Of a stretch of 64,000 bases of DNA, positions 22,338-34,535 are shown one piece after another. Position 1 is the first letter of the stretch. Each line of letters begins with the position of its first letter. The translations under genes and the position numbers were made by a program. Below the pieces are notes generated by a model. The model was not told where the DNA came from. It saw only the letters and a program-made list of their open reading frames with translations, and did no database searches. Source of the stretch: Telopea speciosissima (taxonomy: Eukaryota > Streptophyta > Magnoliopsida > Proteales > Proteaceae); the NCBI RefSeq assembly GCF_018873765.1, contig NC_057922.1, positions 65,930,755 through 65,994,754 on the forward strand, in the 5' to 3' direction.

Positions 22338-22350
22338 CTCTCTCTCTCTA
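22299..22350. repeat. poly(T) followed by (CT)n
   Basis: Nearly forty consecutive T, then CTCTCTCTCT. It may be the tail of a minus-strand retroposon. Confidence 0.7.
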
Positions 22351-22654
22351 TAGGTTGTACTGAATTTGGTCTTCATCATTGATCTGAATTGTTGAGCATA
22401 GCACTTCCCATTTTCTGAGTAATCTAAAGAGTCAATGCAACACTTCTTTGATCATACTTAAGGTTATTTCATCTTGGAGATTGAAACACAAAGCACCTAG
22501 AGTGCACTAACAAGGGACATTTACTACCTTTAGGAGAGTGCTATTTGTTGCACGATTCAACCTTACATTATTCATTCGGAATTCATTTGAAGATTGATCA
22601 CTTGAACATTGGTTCATTGAAGATTAGTTCATCTAAAGATTGGTCATTTGTCCC

Positions 22655-22798
22655 TTAGGGCCACCCGCCTGAGAGGAAACTTTCTGGTGAACATGGGGGC
22701 CTCAATATCTCCCGATTCGTTTGTGTTGTGAGGTCTTACACGAATCCTGGGAGATTTAGTCGACCAAAGGCCTAATACCTCCTATTCCAAAAAAAATA
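22655..22798 (+). repeat. SINE-like sequence, copy 1
   Basis: Shares CCCGATTCGT, GGGATTTA/GGGAGATTTA, GTCGACC/ATCGGCC and CCTCCT phrases in the same order with 59283-59424. Both end in an A-rich tail. The shape (about 140 bp, poly(A) end, B-box-like GATTCG) fits a tRNA-derived SINE. No target duplication was confirmed. Confidence 0.45.
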
Positions 22799-23420
22799 TA
22801 TAGATTGACCATTTAAAGTTTGGTTCACTCACCTTCATTAGTTACAAGTCATCCGTTCCACCTCATGCAAGAACAAACCCATAGATGCACACAACATTAC
22901 TCTTCTTTGTTTTTTCTCACTGGAGCTGTCCATTGACTGGAGAGGGATCCTCAACCACTCCATCGACACACCCGATTGTTGTAATGTTTGAGCAAACGCT
23001 AACACTCAGAAGACTCCAAACTCAATTACAAATATACAGTGATGTGGTGGCCACTGGGTACCTCAGCTTAAAATTCCTCTACTACTACAACTACTGTGTT
23101 TACTTAGATCGCCTGAGCTTGTGGGGCTTGAGGGTTTGGAGATTTTCCTATTCAAAGAATGTTGACAAAAATACAACACCGGTAAATGATGACAAAACAA
23201 CACACAAACACCCACACACGTAAGGCCAAGACTTGATAGCTGCCTCTCCAGTCATGATCGAAAGAAATAAATAAAGAAGAGAAAGAGACAATGAGAGACG
23301 TGAACGGTGAGAACCAACACATGGGCCCATTCACGTGGACGGATACAGGTGTTAGGGTGTCATTGGGGAAATGGAAGCAGGCCACGTGAGATTAAGACAG
23401 GTAGGCGTAGGACTTCGAGT

Positions 23421-23663
23421 ATGGTGGGGATGGGATCTCTCTCTCTCTCTCTCAATTGTTTTGTTTGGTTAAATCCAAAAATTTCTCTCTTTAACAAAGC
23501 TACATCATCCTTCTGTATCAAATCTCAATCTGCCCACTCTCGTTATCCCCTACAATTCGTTGCTCGTTCCAATTCTTCACATAGAGCAGAAATGACCACT
23601 CTACCCTCTGTCCGAACATACTGTCCAAGGTGGGGTAGGATGATGATTTCCGCTCATATGTGA
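23421..23663 (+). CDS. 80-codon ORF with transit-peptide-like composition
   Basis: Starts with a serine/leucine-rich, acid-poor stretch (GSLSLSLNCFVWLNPKIS) and then is basic and serine-rich, as chloroplast transit peptides are. It ends at TGA 23661-23663. A possible donor (AAG/GTGGGG near 23630) would allow use as a first exon, but no downstream exon was recognised. Could be an orphan first exon or chance. Confidence 0.25.
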   Translation: MVGMGSLSLSLNCFVWLNPKISLFNKATSSFCIKSQSAHSRYPLQFVARSNSSHRAEMTTLPSVRTYCPRWGRMMISAHM

Positions 23664-23799
23664 GGAATTGGAGGGAATTGAAACGGGTAGCCAATTAGAT
23701 ATGATAATTATTGCACTCTTATCTAGTCTGTGTTAGCTTTCTTCCCCTTAGCTCTCTGCCTCTCTTCAGTCCTTCCCCATCTCTTCTCTGTGAAAGGAA

Positions 23800-23985
23800 A
23801 ACTCAATATATGGAGTAGAAGTATCGTATCAATTATTGATATCAATATGGATCGGTTCGCATCGGATCTATTTGATGTCAAAAAATCACTTTCAATTAAA
23901 AAGAAAATTTTTTTTATTGTAGCATCGTATCGACTCAATATCGGTATTGGGTATCAATACATATTGTTTAAAACCCTGTTTGTGA
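23800..23985. mobile_element. hAT-like small element with ATCG/GATA repeats (probable)
   Basis: Degenerate repeats (TATCGTATC, ATTGATATC, CGGTATTGG) ending GTTTAAAACCCTG, equal to the family end read in reverse. The left end is uncertain (near 23800). TCTGTGAA before and TTTGTGAG after match at 6 of 8 positions. Confidence 0.45.
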
Positions 23986-23999
23986 GCGTTCTAAGTGTT

Positions 24000-25900
24000 A
24001 ATAAGTTTATCATCACAAAATAAAAGGTCCACATATTACTTAGTGATATACCAAGAATAATTCAATCTATGAATGACCGACATATGGTGAAGATAAAGCA
24101 AGTCGTGATATTTACGGTCGGTCATTTTTTTTTTATCATCACATGACTATTTATCCTAAATGGCACAGTCTACGCTTATAAAATAACTTACCGACTCTAA
24201 GGACCCTAACGAAGGGATAACGCCTCTTTTTTTCTCCGTCTCTTCTTTTACAAGTGTCGCACAACTACTGTGTTAGGACAATAACTATGGTCCATGAACT
24301 GATCCGGACTCCTAATTTAAAAGCCCCATGCAACCACCAGAGATTCTTTTTTCACCTTGGGTGAAAGGAAAATTCAGATTCCTACTTAAATATGGATGTC
24401 CCATTACCCCACCTTATATAATTTTCTCACTTATCTTAGGAGTAAGTTTCTCTAGTTTCAGCCACGGTGAAGAGAATCCAAAGAAGTCTTTTTCTCCTCT
24501 ATTGTACAAAATCCTCCTCAGCCCTTAGAGTCACATCCGAAGATTATAAACACAAGAAATCTCAATCAGTTTCATGGTACATTACCATTTTGGTCACCAG
24601 CACTATGGTTGTGTTGTGTGTGGTTTGGGGTTTGATGGATATTGTGCTCTGCAACTCCCTTTCAAGCTCCTGATGTCTCTCATTTCTTATGTGGTGTGAC
24701 AGATTGTAAGAGTCCACACTACACACGCAAGACTATGGTGTACATCAAAATACTATATTGAGAGGAAAATAGACCATTAAAATTGTATGGGTGAATTTAT
24801 TTTGTCATAAAATATCTTCATTTATGGTGATTTGATCTTATGATTGGACTTCTAAAAGTGTGAATTTCATCAGTAGCTTCTACCTCCTCTACCGATGATG
24901 GTCCAAAATATTCTTCCTCAAATATATAAGAAGATCAAATCATGTGGTTGAAGAGATTATCTTTTTCCCCAAGGGTAAAGGAAAACTTGATCCGACTATT
25001 TATGACATTTAATAGATTGAATAGACAAGATGTAAATTGAAGACTTTGAAAATGGAGAAAATTTTCCTCCACCATAGGAGAAGAAAAAGTACATCCATCT
25101 ACGGTCATAAATACTCTGACCTCTACTACATGAAGTCGAAACTATCCTTCCAGTTGTAATGATGGTTATCCTACTACCGTAATAAATCACGGTAAAGGAA
25201 TGTGTGAAATAAACTGAGTCCTTACAAAATTAAGCTGTATGAAAATATAATAGGACCAGAAGGTTAGATCCCATGGCGGAAGGGGGTGTTTGGGAGAAGG
25301 CAACTTAAGCCGAAGCAAAATCCTTTTCAATTGCCTCATCCATCTTGTGTGGGGTCGATCAATTGATTATTGGATATATTGGAATGCCTTAGATTGGCCA
25401 CAGGTGAACCACAAGACTAGAATATATGGAGTTTCCCTTGAAAACAATCCTCCTAGGCTTTACCATATGGATATTGAAGCATACTATCTATCACGTGGCC
25501 CCACTCATGTAATATCATGTGACGAATATAAAGCCTAATACTTTAGTAGGCTTAGAACAACCCCCCATGTACTGCCATGAGGAAGTGAAGCATAACATTT
25601 CACTAGGCATAGTAAAGTGTAGTTCTTCTGTAAAAAATATAATTTTCTTTAATTTTAGGGCATTAGAGTACACAAACATCAAATCGAATTAGATTAAAAT
25701 TGGAGAAAGCATTAGCTTAAGGACTGAGTTTCCCCTCACCATGGCCATCAAAACCATAAGATTGGGATGGGTAAGGATAGTTTTGATTTCGTCAACAGGG
25801 GTGAGTGTAATGAATCTAAAAATCCAATCACAAGATCACATCACTAGTGGAGAAGGTACCAATGAAGGTAAACTTCATTCCTAATACTAAAGGATGCAAT
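24000..25900. other. Intergenic, no gene recognised
   Basis: AT-rich. Carries palindromic TTCACC..GGTGAA-type motifs at about 24350, 24455, 24965 and 25070, also seen at 28255. No ORF with a recognisable domain. Confidence 0.35.
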
Positions 25901-27235
25901 CAACAATATTTTCACAAAATCTAAGGACCTTCATTCCTATGAAGCTTTGGGAGAAATTATTGTAGCTTGTTTGAGAAGAGAGACTCATATATCAAAGAAC
26001 CAATTTAGCTTTATGCTAGGAAGATCCGTGACAGAAGCTATCTACTTATTGAGGAGGCTTATGGAAAGATATAGAGATAACAAGAAGGATCTTCATATGA
26101 TCTTTATTGACCTGAAAAAAATATATGACCGAATCCCTAGAGATTTAATCTGCGATGTTCTAGTGAAGAGAGGGTGTCGAGTAAACATGTAGATGCAATG
26201 TAGATGTAATTAAGGATATGTATGGGAGTGTGGTGACTACTGTGATATCTGTGGGAGATATCAAGGTCAACCTTAAGCCCTTATCTATTTGCCCTTATCA
26301 TGGACGACCTAACAAATAAAATTTAAGACGAAGTCCCATGGTGTATGCTCTTCACCGATGATATCGTTTTAGTGGATGAGAAAAAAAGGATTAACATCAA
26401 GTTAGAGCTTTGGAGATCAACCTTAGAAATAAGAAGCCTTAAGATTAGTAGAACGAAGACGGAGGTTATGATGTGTAATTTTAGTTAGACAATGTTGAAA
26501 ACTGACATGGTGCGAATTGAAGAAAGAGAGATTCCGCAATGTGACTATTTTAGATATTTGGGGTCAATCATAAATAAGGAAGGTAACATAGAGAATGATG
26601 TTTCACAGAGAATTAAAGTGGGATGGCTGATGTGGAGAAGTGCATTCGGAGTGCTATGTTACCGTTGCATCCCTTTAAAGTTTAAAGAAAAGTTCTATAG
26701 GACTATTGTACGACCGGCGATGCATGGAGGTAGAATGTTGGGCAATTAAGCAATGTCATATTGAGAAGCTATGTGTAACAGAGATGAGAATGTTAAGATG
26801 GATGTGTGGTAAAACTAGGAAAGATAAAATAAGAAATGAGCAGATTAAAGCTAACTTAAGAATTGGCCCGATAAATGACAAATATGATCCCAATTGAAGG
26901 GATTAAAAGAGCTAGGGACAGACCTAAAATAAAAGAGTTAGGGGCAAGCCTAAAATGACCATAGGAGAAATTGTGAGGAAGGAGTGAAGGACTTGTATAG
27001 CCTTTGTCTTGTACCAAGTATGACCTCTACAGCAAATCCGATTTAACTAAGATTCTCCTAACTTACTGGGTTGTGATTTGTTCCTCCTTCATCTTCCATC
27101 CTTTCATTGTCATTTTCCATTTTTTTCATTTCCCATCTCATCTCAATTTCTCCTTTGTTCTTGTTTGGATCCATGTAGCCGACCTCCATTGACTTGGGAT
27201 AAGGCTGTGTTTGTTTGTTTGTCTGTTTGTCTAAG
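25900..27235 (+). mobile_element. LINE (RTE type), 5'-truncated, inactive
   Basis: Reverse transcriptase fragments in order: PMKLWE near 25940, FMLGRSVTEAIYLLRRLME at about 26010, HMIFIDLKKIYDRIPR near 26095, then (after frameshifts) DYFRYLGSIINKEGNIE at about 26540, and a tail with IVRPAM and MRMLRWMCGKTR near 26785. This is the usual order in RTE-clade plant LINEs. It ends with GATAAGGCT and a (TTTG)n tail at 27208-27232, also typical. The catalytic FADD region is broken near 26345. Multiple stops. Confidence 0.8.
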
Positions 27236-27364
27236 GACCATCATGATGAAATAATCAAAGGTGTAGAGATACTCATTGGACGTTTTAAGATTGTCAAATT
27301 TGTTAAAATAGATTCGTAGTCGTTCTAGCAATCGGCCGGTGGCTGCCATCCACTGATTTCATGC

Positions 27365-27472
27365 CATAAACACTTTAGATTTTAAACTCGGAATCGGGGA
27401 TTGAATTAGAATGGGCCGGCATCCATCACTCCAGATTGACCAGAATCAGGATCAACCGATTTGATTCAATTT
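27365..27472. mobile_element. Small hAT-like element with GATTGA/ATCGG repeats (probable)
   Basis: Right end CAATTTTGAAACCATG at 27457-27472. The left end is probably near 27365 (TTAGATTTTAAACTCGG), similar in reverse complement. No convincing target duplication. Confidence 0.45.
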
Positions 27473-27597
27473 TGAAACCATGATATGCACCAATATGACT
27501 GTACCTTCTTACAGGATGTGCACGTACTCGGGTCTAGAAGTGAGCAAAGGACGAGATGACCAGAACCAAAGCTAAGTAAAAAACAAAAAATGGAAGA

Positions 27598-27645
27598 TTG
27601 GGGTGGGGGGGAGGGGTGGGGGAGGGGGTAGGGGTTCAGGTTAGG
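27598..27645 (+). repeat. G-rich tract with quadruplex potential
   Basis: Many runs of three or more G separated by one to three bases, continuing into GGTTCAGGTTAGGG. Not in a recognised gene. Confidence 0.7.
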
Positions 27646-28709
27646 GTATACGCCAAAATCCCCACGTAAGAAAACCTCACTGCTAACATAAACTAACATT
27701 AACATAACTACTCAGCAAAAAAATAAAATAAAATAAACTAATCCACAAAATATAAATTATTATCATAGAGCAAGATAAGGAGATTAATGAAATAGATAAT
27801 TACCAAATAAATAAATAAACAATGAATGATTACGGGTTAACAACAAATAATGGCATCACAGATTAGTATAGCCAAACATCAATTAGTCAGGATAAGTATT
27901 AGATGAATTAAACTATTTACAACCCAACAAAGAAAGGGTTCTATTAGAACAGAACAAATTATATCAGGCTCATAGAATTTTTATTCCATTGCAAAATGTT
28001 GGATATGAAAATCCACAACCAATTAATTATGTCCTTCAAGTCACATATTGCTTTCAGACATCATTACATTCCTCTAATCTGCAGCTGGCATTGAATTAAT
28101 ACAATATGAAATCATTTCATTATCTTAAGGACACTAAACCTTCCACCCATCACCCACATCCTAGGGTTCACAAACCCCTCCTAGGGTTTAGTTTTAGTAT
28201 GTTTCAAAAATACCCTTCCAATACCCTTTCTCGCCCTGCAGTGAAGGGGAATGGGATTCCATTCACCGTGGGTGGAGGGAAACTCAGTCCTTATCTTAAT
28301 CTAATCTACAAATTTATCTGTTTATTGTACTGGTTTTGTTTTTCCTGGACGGGCAAGTCCAAACATCTGTTTTGGACAAACACCTAGTTTTACCATGTGG
28401 CAAGTTTGGATAGGACTGAAATATTATCAACAGATAGACCACAAGGTCCCCTGAACACATGTCAAGTTTCAGCCCAAATGGAGTTTGCCAAGTGCAGATA
28501 CATAGGAGGTAAACGAATCACATGTTCAGCTCTCAGGCTATTTTGAGAATTGCCAATTCTCCTATATCCCAAGGTCATCCAACATGGTTTCAGATACCTT
28601 GACCCGGAAGGCGTTGTCATTAGAGTGTGTGACATTTTGGCCTATATCCTCTCCATGGCTCTCCAATCTTTGTAATGGTGAGTTCCTCATGCTCTGAATA
28701 AAGCAATCT

Positions 28710-28749
28710 TTACCCCCCCCCCCCCCCCAAAAAAAAAAAAAAAAAAAAC
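28710..28749. repeat. Poly(C) directly followed by poly(A)
   Basis: Seventeen C then about twenty A. Possibly the tail of a retroposed sequence; no element recognised upstream. Confidence 0.8.
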
Positions 28750-28759
28750 AAATCACATG

Positions 28760-29985
28760 TTCAATTCATACTATTCTCAGATATCCAAAGATTGGGATAG
28801 CCACATCAACTTTCTAGGCTGCAAAATTAGCTCTGCTTGTCCAGAAAAGTGTTGGACTTGCCCAACCAGAAAGCTTTTCCTTTTAAGTTTGATAATTAAA
28901 CAATCTTACACCAACATAATAATAAATATACTATTTATCACCAATCTTTAGTCTAGTTAGATTCAAGGACTCAAAAAGGTAAACTGACAAATTAAAGCTG
29001 AGCTTTACTTCCAACTATGCCTAACCAGAAAAGTTCTTTTGATTAGAAAAAACAAAAAAAGTAGAAAACAATTGTGTGACTGAACTAATTTATATGCTGC
29101 AAGTGGTTTAGTGGGTATTCAAACTTGATGAAGTCCCCATTTGAAAAAGACATTAAGCATTTATTTAGGAGGTCGAATAATATCTTAAAAGGAACTTAAT
29201 GTTAAATATTAAGCACTAACTTAAGTAACCCAAAAAAAATTATACTTTAAATAAGTTTCCTTCAACAAGTTATGTGGCTTACAAAAACAGGAAACATGAC
29301 TAAAATATATATTAGTGAGAGTCATATATTGTACTTGGATAACACTGGGAAGAAGGAAAATAAATGAGAATGAGGGATTACATTATTAAGGAGATCTTAA
29401 CAAAAATCTAAAAACTGCAACATGGAGCAATTCTTTTAGTTGCTGCCAAGGGAACTAAATCATACTCATTGAAAATAGCTATGTTAGCTTCTTAGCCAAT
29501 ACATTGTTTATTGACAAATAACAACTAGAAGCCTGTGATTATATATGTTTGCAAACTCAGGAACTACTTATTGCTTATTTTTCTTTCATCTTTTTTGTTT
29601 CCTCAGTGGGGAGGAGTTGGAGAGATGATTAATGCTGTGATCTTCAATATAATAATCCAGAAGTGGATCTCAGTAGATTTCATTTCATTTATTTATTTCT
29701 TTCCCCCAGGTAATGCGAATCCATAATATAGTAATTCACCCTTTAAGAATATCAGAATCATGATCACCTCCCCCACTGCCTTTTTTATTTGGGCACTTTG
29801 ACACCTAAAGACATATTATATGCACTTTAAATAACACATCCTTGAGTGCTAACAGTTGTTAAATCATCTGCAGGAGAGGTTGGAGTGAGCATTAATACTT
29901 AGGAACGGAAGACACAGAGTGTATCTGATCCAGCTAAGGTAGCATTTACCAGATAAATCTGGGAATAATTCCTCCAGTAAACACT
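28760..29985. other. Intergenic, nothing recognised
   Basis: AT-rich, with only short ORFs and no repeat boundary found. Confidence 0.4.
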
Positions 29986-29988
29986 TGA

Positions 29989-30889
29989 CACTACAAGAAA
30001 CATTCTCCATTCACATCATTCACTTTGATGATGGTATTTAGAAAGGATACATAAACCTGTTTTGGCAAAATAACCAGCAAAGACTGATGTGTCAAGAAAA
30101 CTACATTAAAGCCATAGAATTGAATGATGTGAATGGTGATCAGCAGTGTCAGAGAACTACATAAAAGCTATAAAATTGGAAACAATATTAACCACTGATG
30201 TGTTTAAACTAAGTATATTATTTCATCCAATAGGGATCTCTATATGTACAGTTTCGTGCAACCCATGTCAAAAAAAAAAAAAGCATGATATCTCAACTAT
30301 AACTTGTGACTTACAAATGGTTCTAAATCAAATATTTCAACTATTGAGTAAAATTATCTTGTGTGACCTGATTTCCTAGGTCAGTCGTGCATACTACCGT
30401 GTTCCTAGAGTGATTTATTGTCGTTTTGACATGCTCAGAAATCAATCCAAACAATCCAGACTCTGTGTGAGTCCTACGTTATCCAAAGTACAGTAGGGCT
30501 TAACAATACAACATGGTCTATGCCAATCTGTATACAATTGTAATATGTGTATATGGGCGCATTTTATATAAACCACTATTATATACTAATATATGACAGC
30601 GGTTTATTAGAAACCGCTGCTAAATATACTACATACAGCGGTGGTTATAATAAGTTAATAACTGTGGCAATATGTACAATATACAAACACTACGTCAGTT
30701 TACAATAAACGCTTATATGTCCTTCAATGGCCGTGGTTTTATTTAACCGTGACCAAATTAGTACCCCCAGGGCATTTGGTCGTGGTTGTTTAAAAACGCG
30801 ACTATATGGAGCCTTTGGCGGCGGTCATTGGCAACTGCGGCCGTAGGAGTCCACCCAAAGTGAAGTATTTTAGCGCTTTTCTTGTAGAA
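29989..30889. mobile_element. CACTA-type (En/Spm) non-autonomous element, TSD TGA
   Basis: Left end CACTACAAGAAAC; right end TTTTCTTGTAGAA, whose reverse complement is the same terminus with the last two bases changed. A 3-bp duplication TGA flanks it (29986-29988 and 30890-30892), as in CACTA elements. The right subterminal region (30595-30850) has many GCGGTTT..AAACCGC units in both orientations, also typical. 901 bp, no transposase. Confidence 0.8.
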
Positions 30890-31215
30890 TGAACATCAAT
30901 CAATAATCATATAAAACTGTGCACCAGAAAGTCATAGACTAACTTGAGTGCAACTTCATTTATTAAGGACTCAGAGAGGGAAAATGAACACCTGAGAAGG
31001 CAATGAAAAGGAGAAATGGAGTTCGAGTGTTCAACCACGATGTCAGAGGATATCAGAAGATGGATGGGCACATGAACTTAAAGCAACTCCTACCCTCCTT
31101 GCATGAGGATGTTACCAAACACTAATACCTATCACAAGTCACAACACATCGATCTTAACTCAAATTACAAGGTCCACATAGAGTGAATTTCACTCTATGT
31201 TTTCTTATTAACATT

Positions 31216-31514
31216 TGTTACAATACCAGATTTAGAAACCAGCAATCACTAGAGACAAAGTGGAAGAAAAGAACAATGGAGAGATTGCTAAGGAGACTAG
31301 CAACCGATGGTTGTAGTCTCACTCCTTCGTATCATTATATAAGTTTCAGAATACATAGTTTCCTAATTAGACTACGAAAGTAACTCAGCAATCTAATCTA
31401 GATACGTATTGTTCTAAACTAAGCACTACTGCAGGGGCATAACAGCAATAATCAATGATAGAGGGACCCCCCCTATTGTGGTATACAGTAATACAAATAT
31501 GCCACGATTTAACA
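31216..31514 (-). repeat. copia B 3' LTR (299 bp)
   Basis: TGTTAAATCG...GTAACA on the minus strand; similar throughout to the 5' LTR but without its internal duplication. Confidence 0.85.
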
Positions 31515-31527
31515 CTCACGCTCAAGC

Positions 31528-32455
31528 TAGAGCATACAAATCACTCATGCCCAGCTTGGAACATCCTTTTTGGAATGCAGGACCAAACAGAGGCTTGATA
31601 GACAAGTCACCAAGCTGATTAGCAGAGGAAACAAATGGAGTAGCAATCAGTTTCTTCATGAGAACATCCCTCACAGACAATCAACTTCATTGTGTTTGGT
31701 TTGCTCAAGAAATACTGAGTTGCGGGTGATGTAGATTGCTGCTTGGTTATCACAAAACATCTAGATGGGTTTAGGAATCGGAAAACCCAATTCTTGACGT
31801 GGAGACCTCAACCACATCAACTCAATTGCAGTACGAGCCATAGCTCGATACTCGGCGTCACCACTACTTCTAGCCACAGTTGTCTGTTTCTTGCTTCTCC
31901 AAGTGACTAGATTTCCACCAACAAATATCAATATCCTATAGTTGATCTACAATCACAATCAGCACCAGCCCAGTCAGCATCAGAAAAGCCTATCAAATCA
32001 CTATTGTGATGAGGACGATAAATGAGGCCCTTTCCTAGAGCCCCCTTCAGATACTTTAAAACACGACAAACTACCTCCCAATGAACCTGCTTTGGTGACT
32101 GCATGAATTGACTAATGACACCAACAACAAAAGAAATGTCTGGTCTGGTAACAGTCAAGTAGATTCACTTTCCTACAAGCCTTCTATACTAATGCACATC
32201 TTTGAACTTGTTACCATCACTGGCCCCAAACTTCTGATGTGGATCCATAGGAGTGTCAACAGGCTTGGAAGCAAGCATACCAGTCTCAGATAACAGGTCT
32301 AACACATACTTCCTTTGTGATAGACTAATTCCTTTCTTGCTTTGTAGGACTTCAATACCAAGGAAATACCTGAGGGCCTCCAAATCTTTCATTTGAAAAT
32401 GCTAATGACGATAATTTTTCACCTCTGCAATCCTAGAAACATTGTCTCCAAAGTT
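31528..32455 (-). pseudogene. copia B reverse transcriptase C-terminal part and RNase H
   Basis: Readable KDLEALRYFLGIEVLQSKK, then TRPDISFVVGVISQFMQSP and the RNase H motif SDADWAGADCD (near 31975). RNase H continues with frame breaks to the LTR. The sequence stops abruptly at 32455, where the GATA-repeat element begins. Confidence 0.8.
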
Positions 32456-32618
32456 AGTGATATCATCTACATCGGTCGACACATATCGATACAGTCGATA
32501 CATTGCTTTTTAAAAAAAATAGATACGTATCGGTATGTATGTATCGTATTGACACCGACCGATACCAAGATGTATCGGCCAATACAGTACGATATGCACC
32601 AATACTTTAAACCCTGGT
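32456..32618. mobile_element. GATACGTATCG-repeat element (hAT-like family, probable)
   Basis: Dense degenerate repeats (ATCGATACAGTCGATAC, GATACGTATCGG, ACCGACCGATACC) ending CTTTAAACCCTGG, the family end read in reverse. Left end uncertain. Confidence 0.5.
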
Positions 32619-32659
32619 CCAAGGCGCCTGGACGCCTAGGCAACGCCTTGACAACTATG
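32619..32659. mobile_element. 41-bp MITE remnant, AGGCG type
   Basis: Ends CGCCTTGACAACTATG, the same terminus as the MITE at 6648-6780. Flanked by ACCCTGGT (32611-32618) and ACCCTGGC (32660-32667). The left terminal repeat is almost absent, so this is a deletion derivative or abortive copy. Confidence 0.5.
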
Positions 32660-32749
32660 ACCCTGGCAGTTAGGATGTAGACCAGCTCGAAATTTAGCAA
32701 CATGAAACTCAGATTGTTGAAGCTTCAACTGCTCCAAATCAATAGTAAG

Positions 32750-34506
32750 AGGTTGGTGAACTTGAAGTTCTTCAATAATGCCCTTGTAACTGCTGAAGCT
32801 TCTTATGTTTACTAGTCAGGAGCTTTTGGGATTCCTTTTGCCACAACTTACCAAATTGAATGCTTAATGAGTGCTTTTCTTTGGAGGGGTAACAAAAATA
32901 ACAGATTTCTCCATACTATCAGTTGGGACTCGGTAAGCAAACCAAAATCAGAAGGGGGGCTTGGAAGTAGGCACGTCAAGGAAGTGTGCAAAGTGGACGT
33001 CATCAAGCTCATTTGGAAGATTGTTTCAAGGCAGCAGGGCAGATTGAATTTATGACAGGTACCTTCGAAAAGATTCTTTTTGGACTGTTATTTAATCTAT
33101 GTAGTCATCTCTAGTATGGAAGCAGATGCTCAAGCTAAGTTACCTGGCCAAGGATAAATTCATCCCCATCATTTTTCTTTTTGGGGAAAATTGGAGAGTT
33201 TACATTAATAGAATAACAAATATATGGGATTTACAGCCTAAAAAATTTCATCCCCTTGACATCATCCCGTATTAAAGCAGAAAAAGCCTTCAGCAGACTA
33301 TCTATACACAAATGGATCTCCTGGTAAGAGTGTAGAAATTCCGCTAAGAAATCAGCACAATTGTTGATCTCTCTAACATGATGAGTGAATACACAACTCC
33401 GAAAACAGTCACGCAGTCCATGAATATCATCAATCAACCCAATAGTGTACCATGGAACTTTGTAACGACCCATGATCATTTATATTGCCACTAAATGATC
33501 ATTTGTATTGCCACTAAAGAATCAGATTGAATCTAAATCCGTCCCCATCATTGGTGATGGAAATTTGACATGCCTTTGGCTGGACCCTTGGCATCCCCAT
33601 GGGGTGCTTCTTCACACCTATGGGGATCATATCAGATTCGATGCTATGTCGGATCATTCAGCTCTTGTTTCAGAGATTTTGGAGGATGGGATGTGGGGTG
33701 TTGGCCCGTTCCGGTCACCACTTCTTCAAGCTGCTTGGAGTACTCTTTCTTCCGTCAAAAGGCGGCCGCTTGGTAGTGAAGATTTAGTCTCTTGGAATGC
33801 CTACTCTTCAGGTAGATTCTACTCCAAGTCTGCTTGGGATTTAGTCCAGTCCAAGCGCCTTGTGGTCCCCTGGTACTCAGTAGTATGGTTCAAGAAGTTC
33901 ATTCCAAGGCATAGCTTCAATACTTTGCGAGCTCTCCCCACCATGGCCTTGCTTCAATCTCGAGCGATATCAGTCACCTCTTCTTGCATCCTATGCGGGA
34001 CAGGTGTTAAGACCGTGGAGCACTTATTCTTCGACTGCCCCTTTTCCCTTTCCATTTGGAAAGAAGTGGTTAGAAGGTGCTAGCCTAGCCCGAGGCCTAT
34101 TGGCAACTTTGAACAGGAATGGAGTCACGTGAAATGCTATTTTAGTGGGGCAGACTTGCTGCGATTTGATTGGAAGACGGCTTTCAATGCTTCCGTGTGC
34201 CACATTTGGTAAGAGAGAAATATGAGAAGGTGGTCAGCCAGGTCTATAACGTACCAACTCATTTGGGACATGATTTATTTCATGATCAGGGGTAAGCTCG
34301 GTTCCAGGATTCCTCCAGTCCCAGGATCAAATAGAAATCGGCATATAGCTGCTTGCTGAGGTATCCCAATTGCCTTTTTGTAATTCCCGTGTTTTTCTCC
34401 TTGTTTGCGGTGGCCTCTGCTCCATGGGGCTCAGCCGCTCCCCCTATTTATCCTCTGGGTATTCTCCTTTGAGCTGCGTTGAATAAATTTACTGCTGAGC
34501 ATTCAT
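32750..34506 (+). mobile_element. LINE (L1 type) 3' part inside copia B
   Basis: Reverse transcriptase C-terminal region with FLWRGNKNNRFLHTISWDSV and PKSEGGLGSRHV (32867-33000). After a nested insertion (33174-33541) the zf-RVT domain follows: GDGNLTCLWLDPWHPHGV, WNAYSSGRFYSKSAWDLV and C-x2-C...H-x3-C (SCILCG...VEHLFFDC, near 33985-34040). A short tail with frame breaks and a 3' UTR run to about 34506. The upstream endonuclease and catalytic palm are missing. Confidence 0.8.
33174..33541 (-). mobile_element. 5'-truncated LINE copy nested in the LINE, 11-bp TSD
   Basis: Flanked by TCCCCATCATT at 33163-33173 and 33542-33552. On the minus strand it encodes an RNase H-type C terminus with VREINNCADFLAEF (about 33380-33340) and ends in an A-rich tail next to the left duplication, as target-primed reverse transcription predicts. 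A ~22-bp unit with TGATCATTT.TATTGCC is tandemly duplicated at 33468-33517. Confidence 0.8.
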
Positions 34507-34535
34507 TCAATGACTTGTCAACCTTTTTAAAATAA

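Noticed and set aside
28710..28749. Poly(C)-poly(A) run as an assembly artefact
   Set aside because: Cannot be decided from sequence; reported as a simple repeat only.
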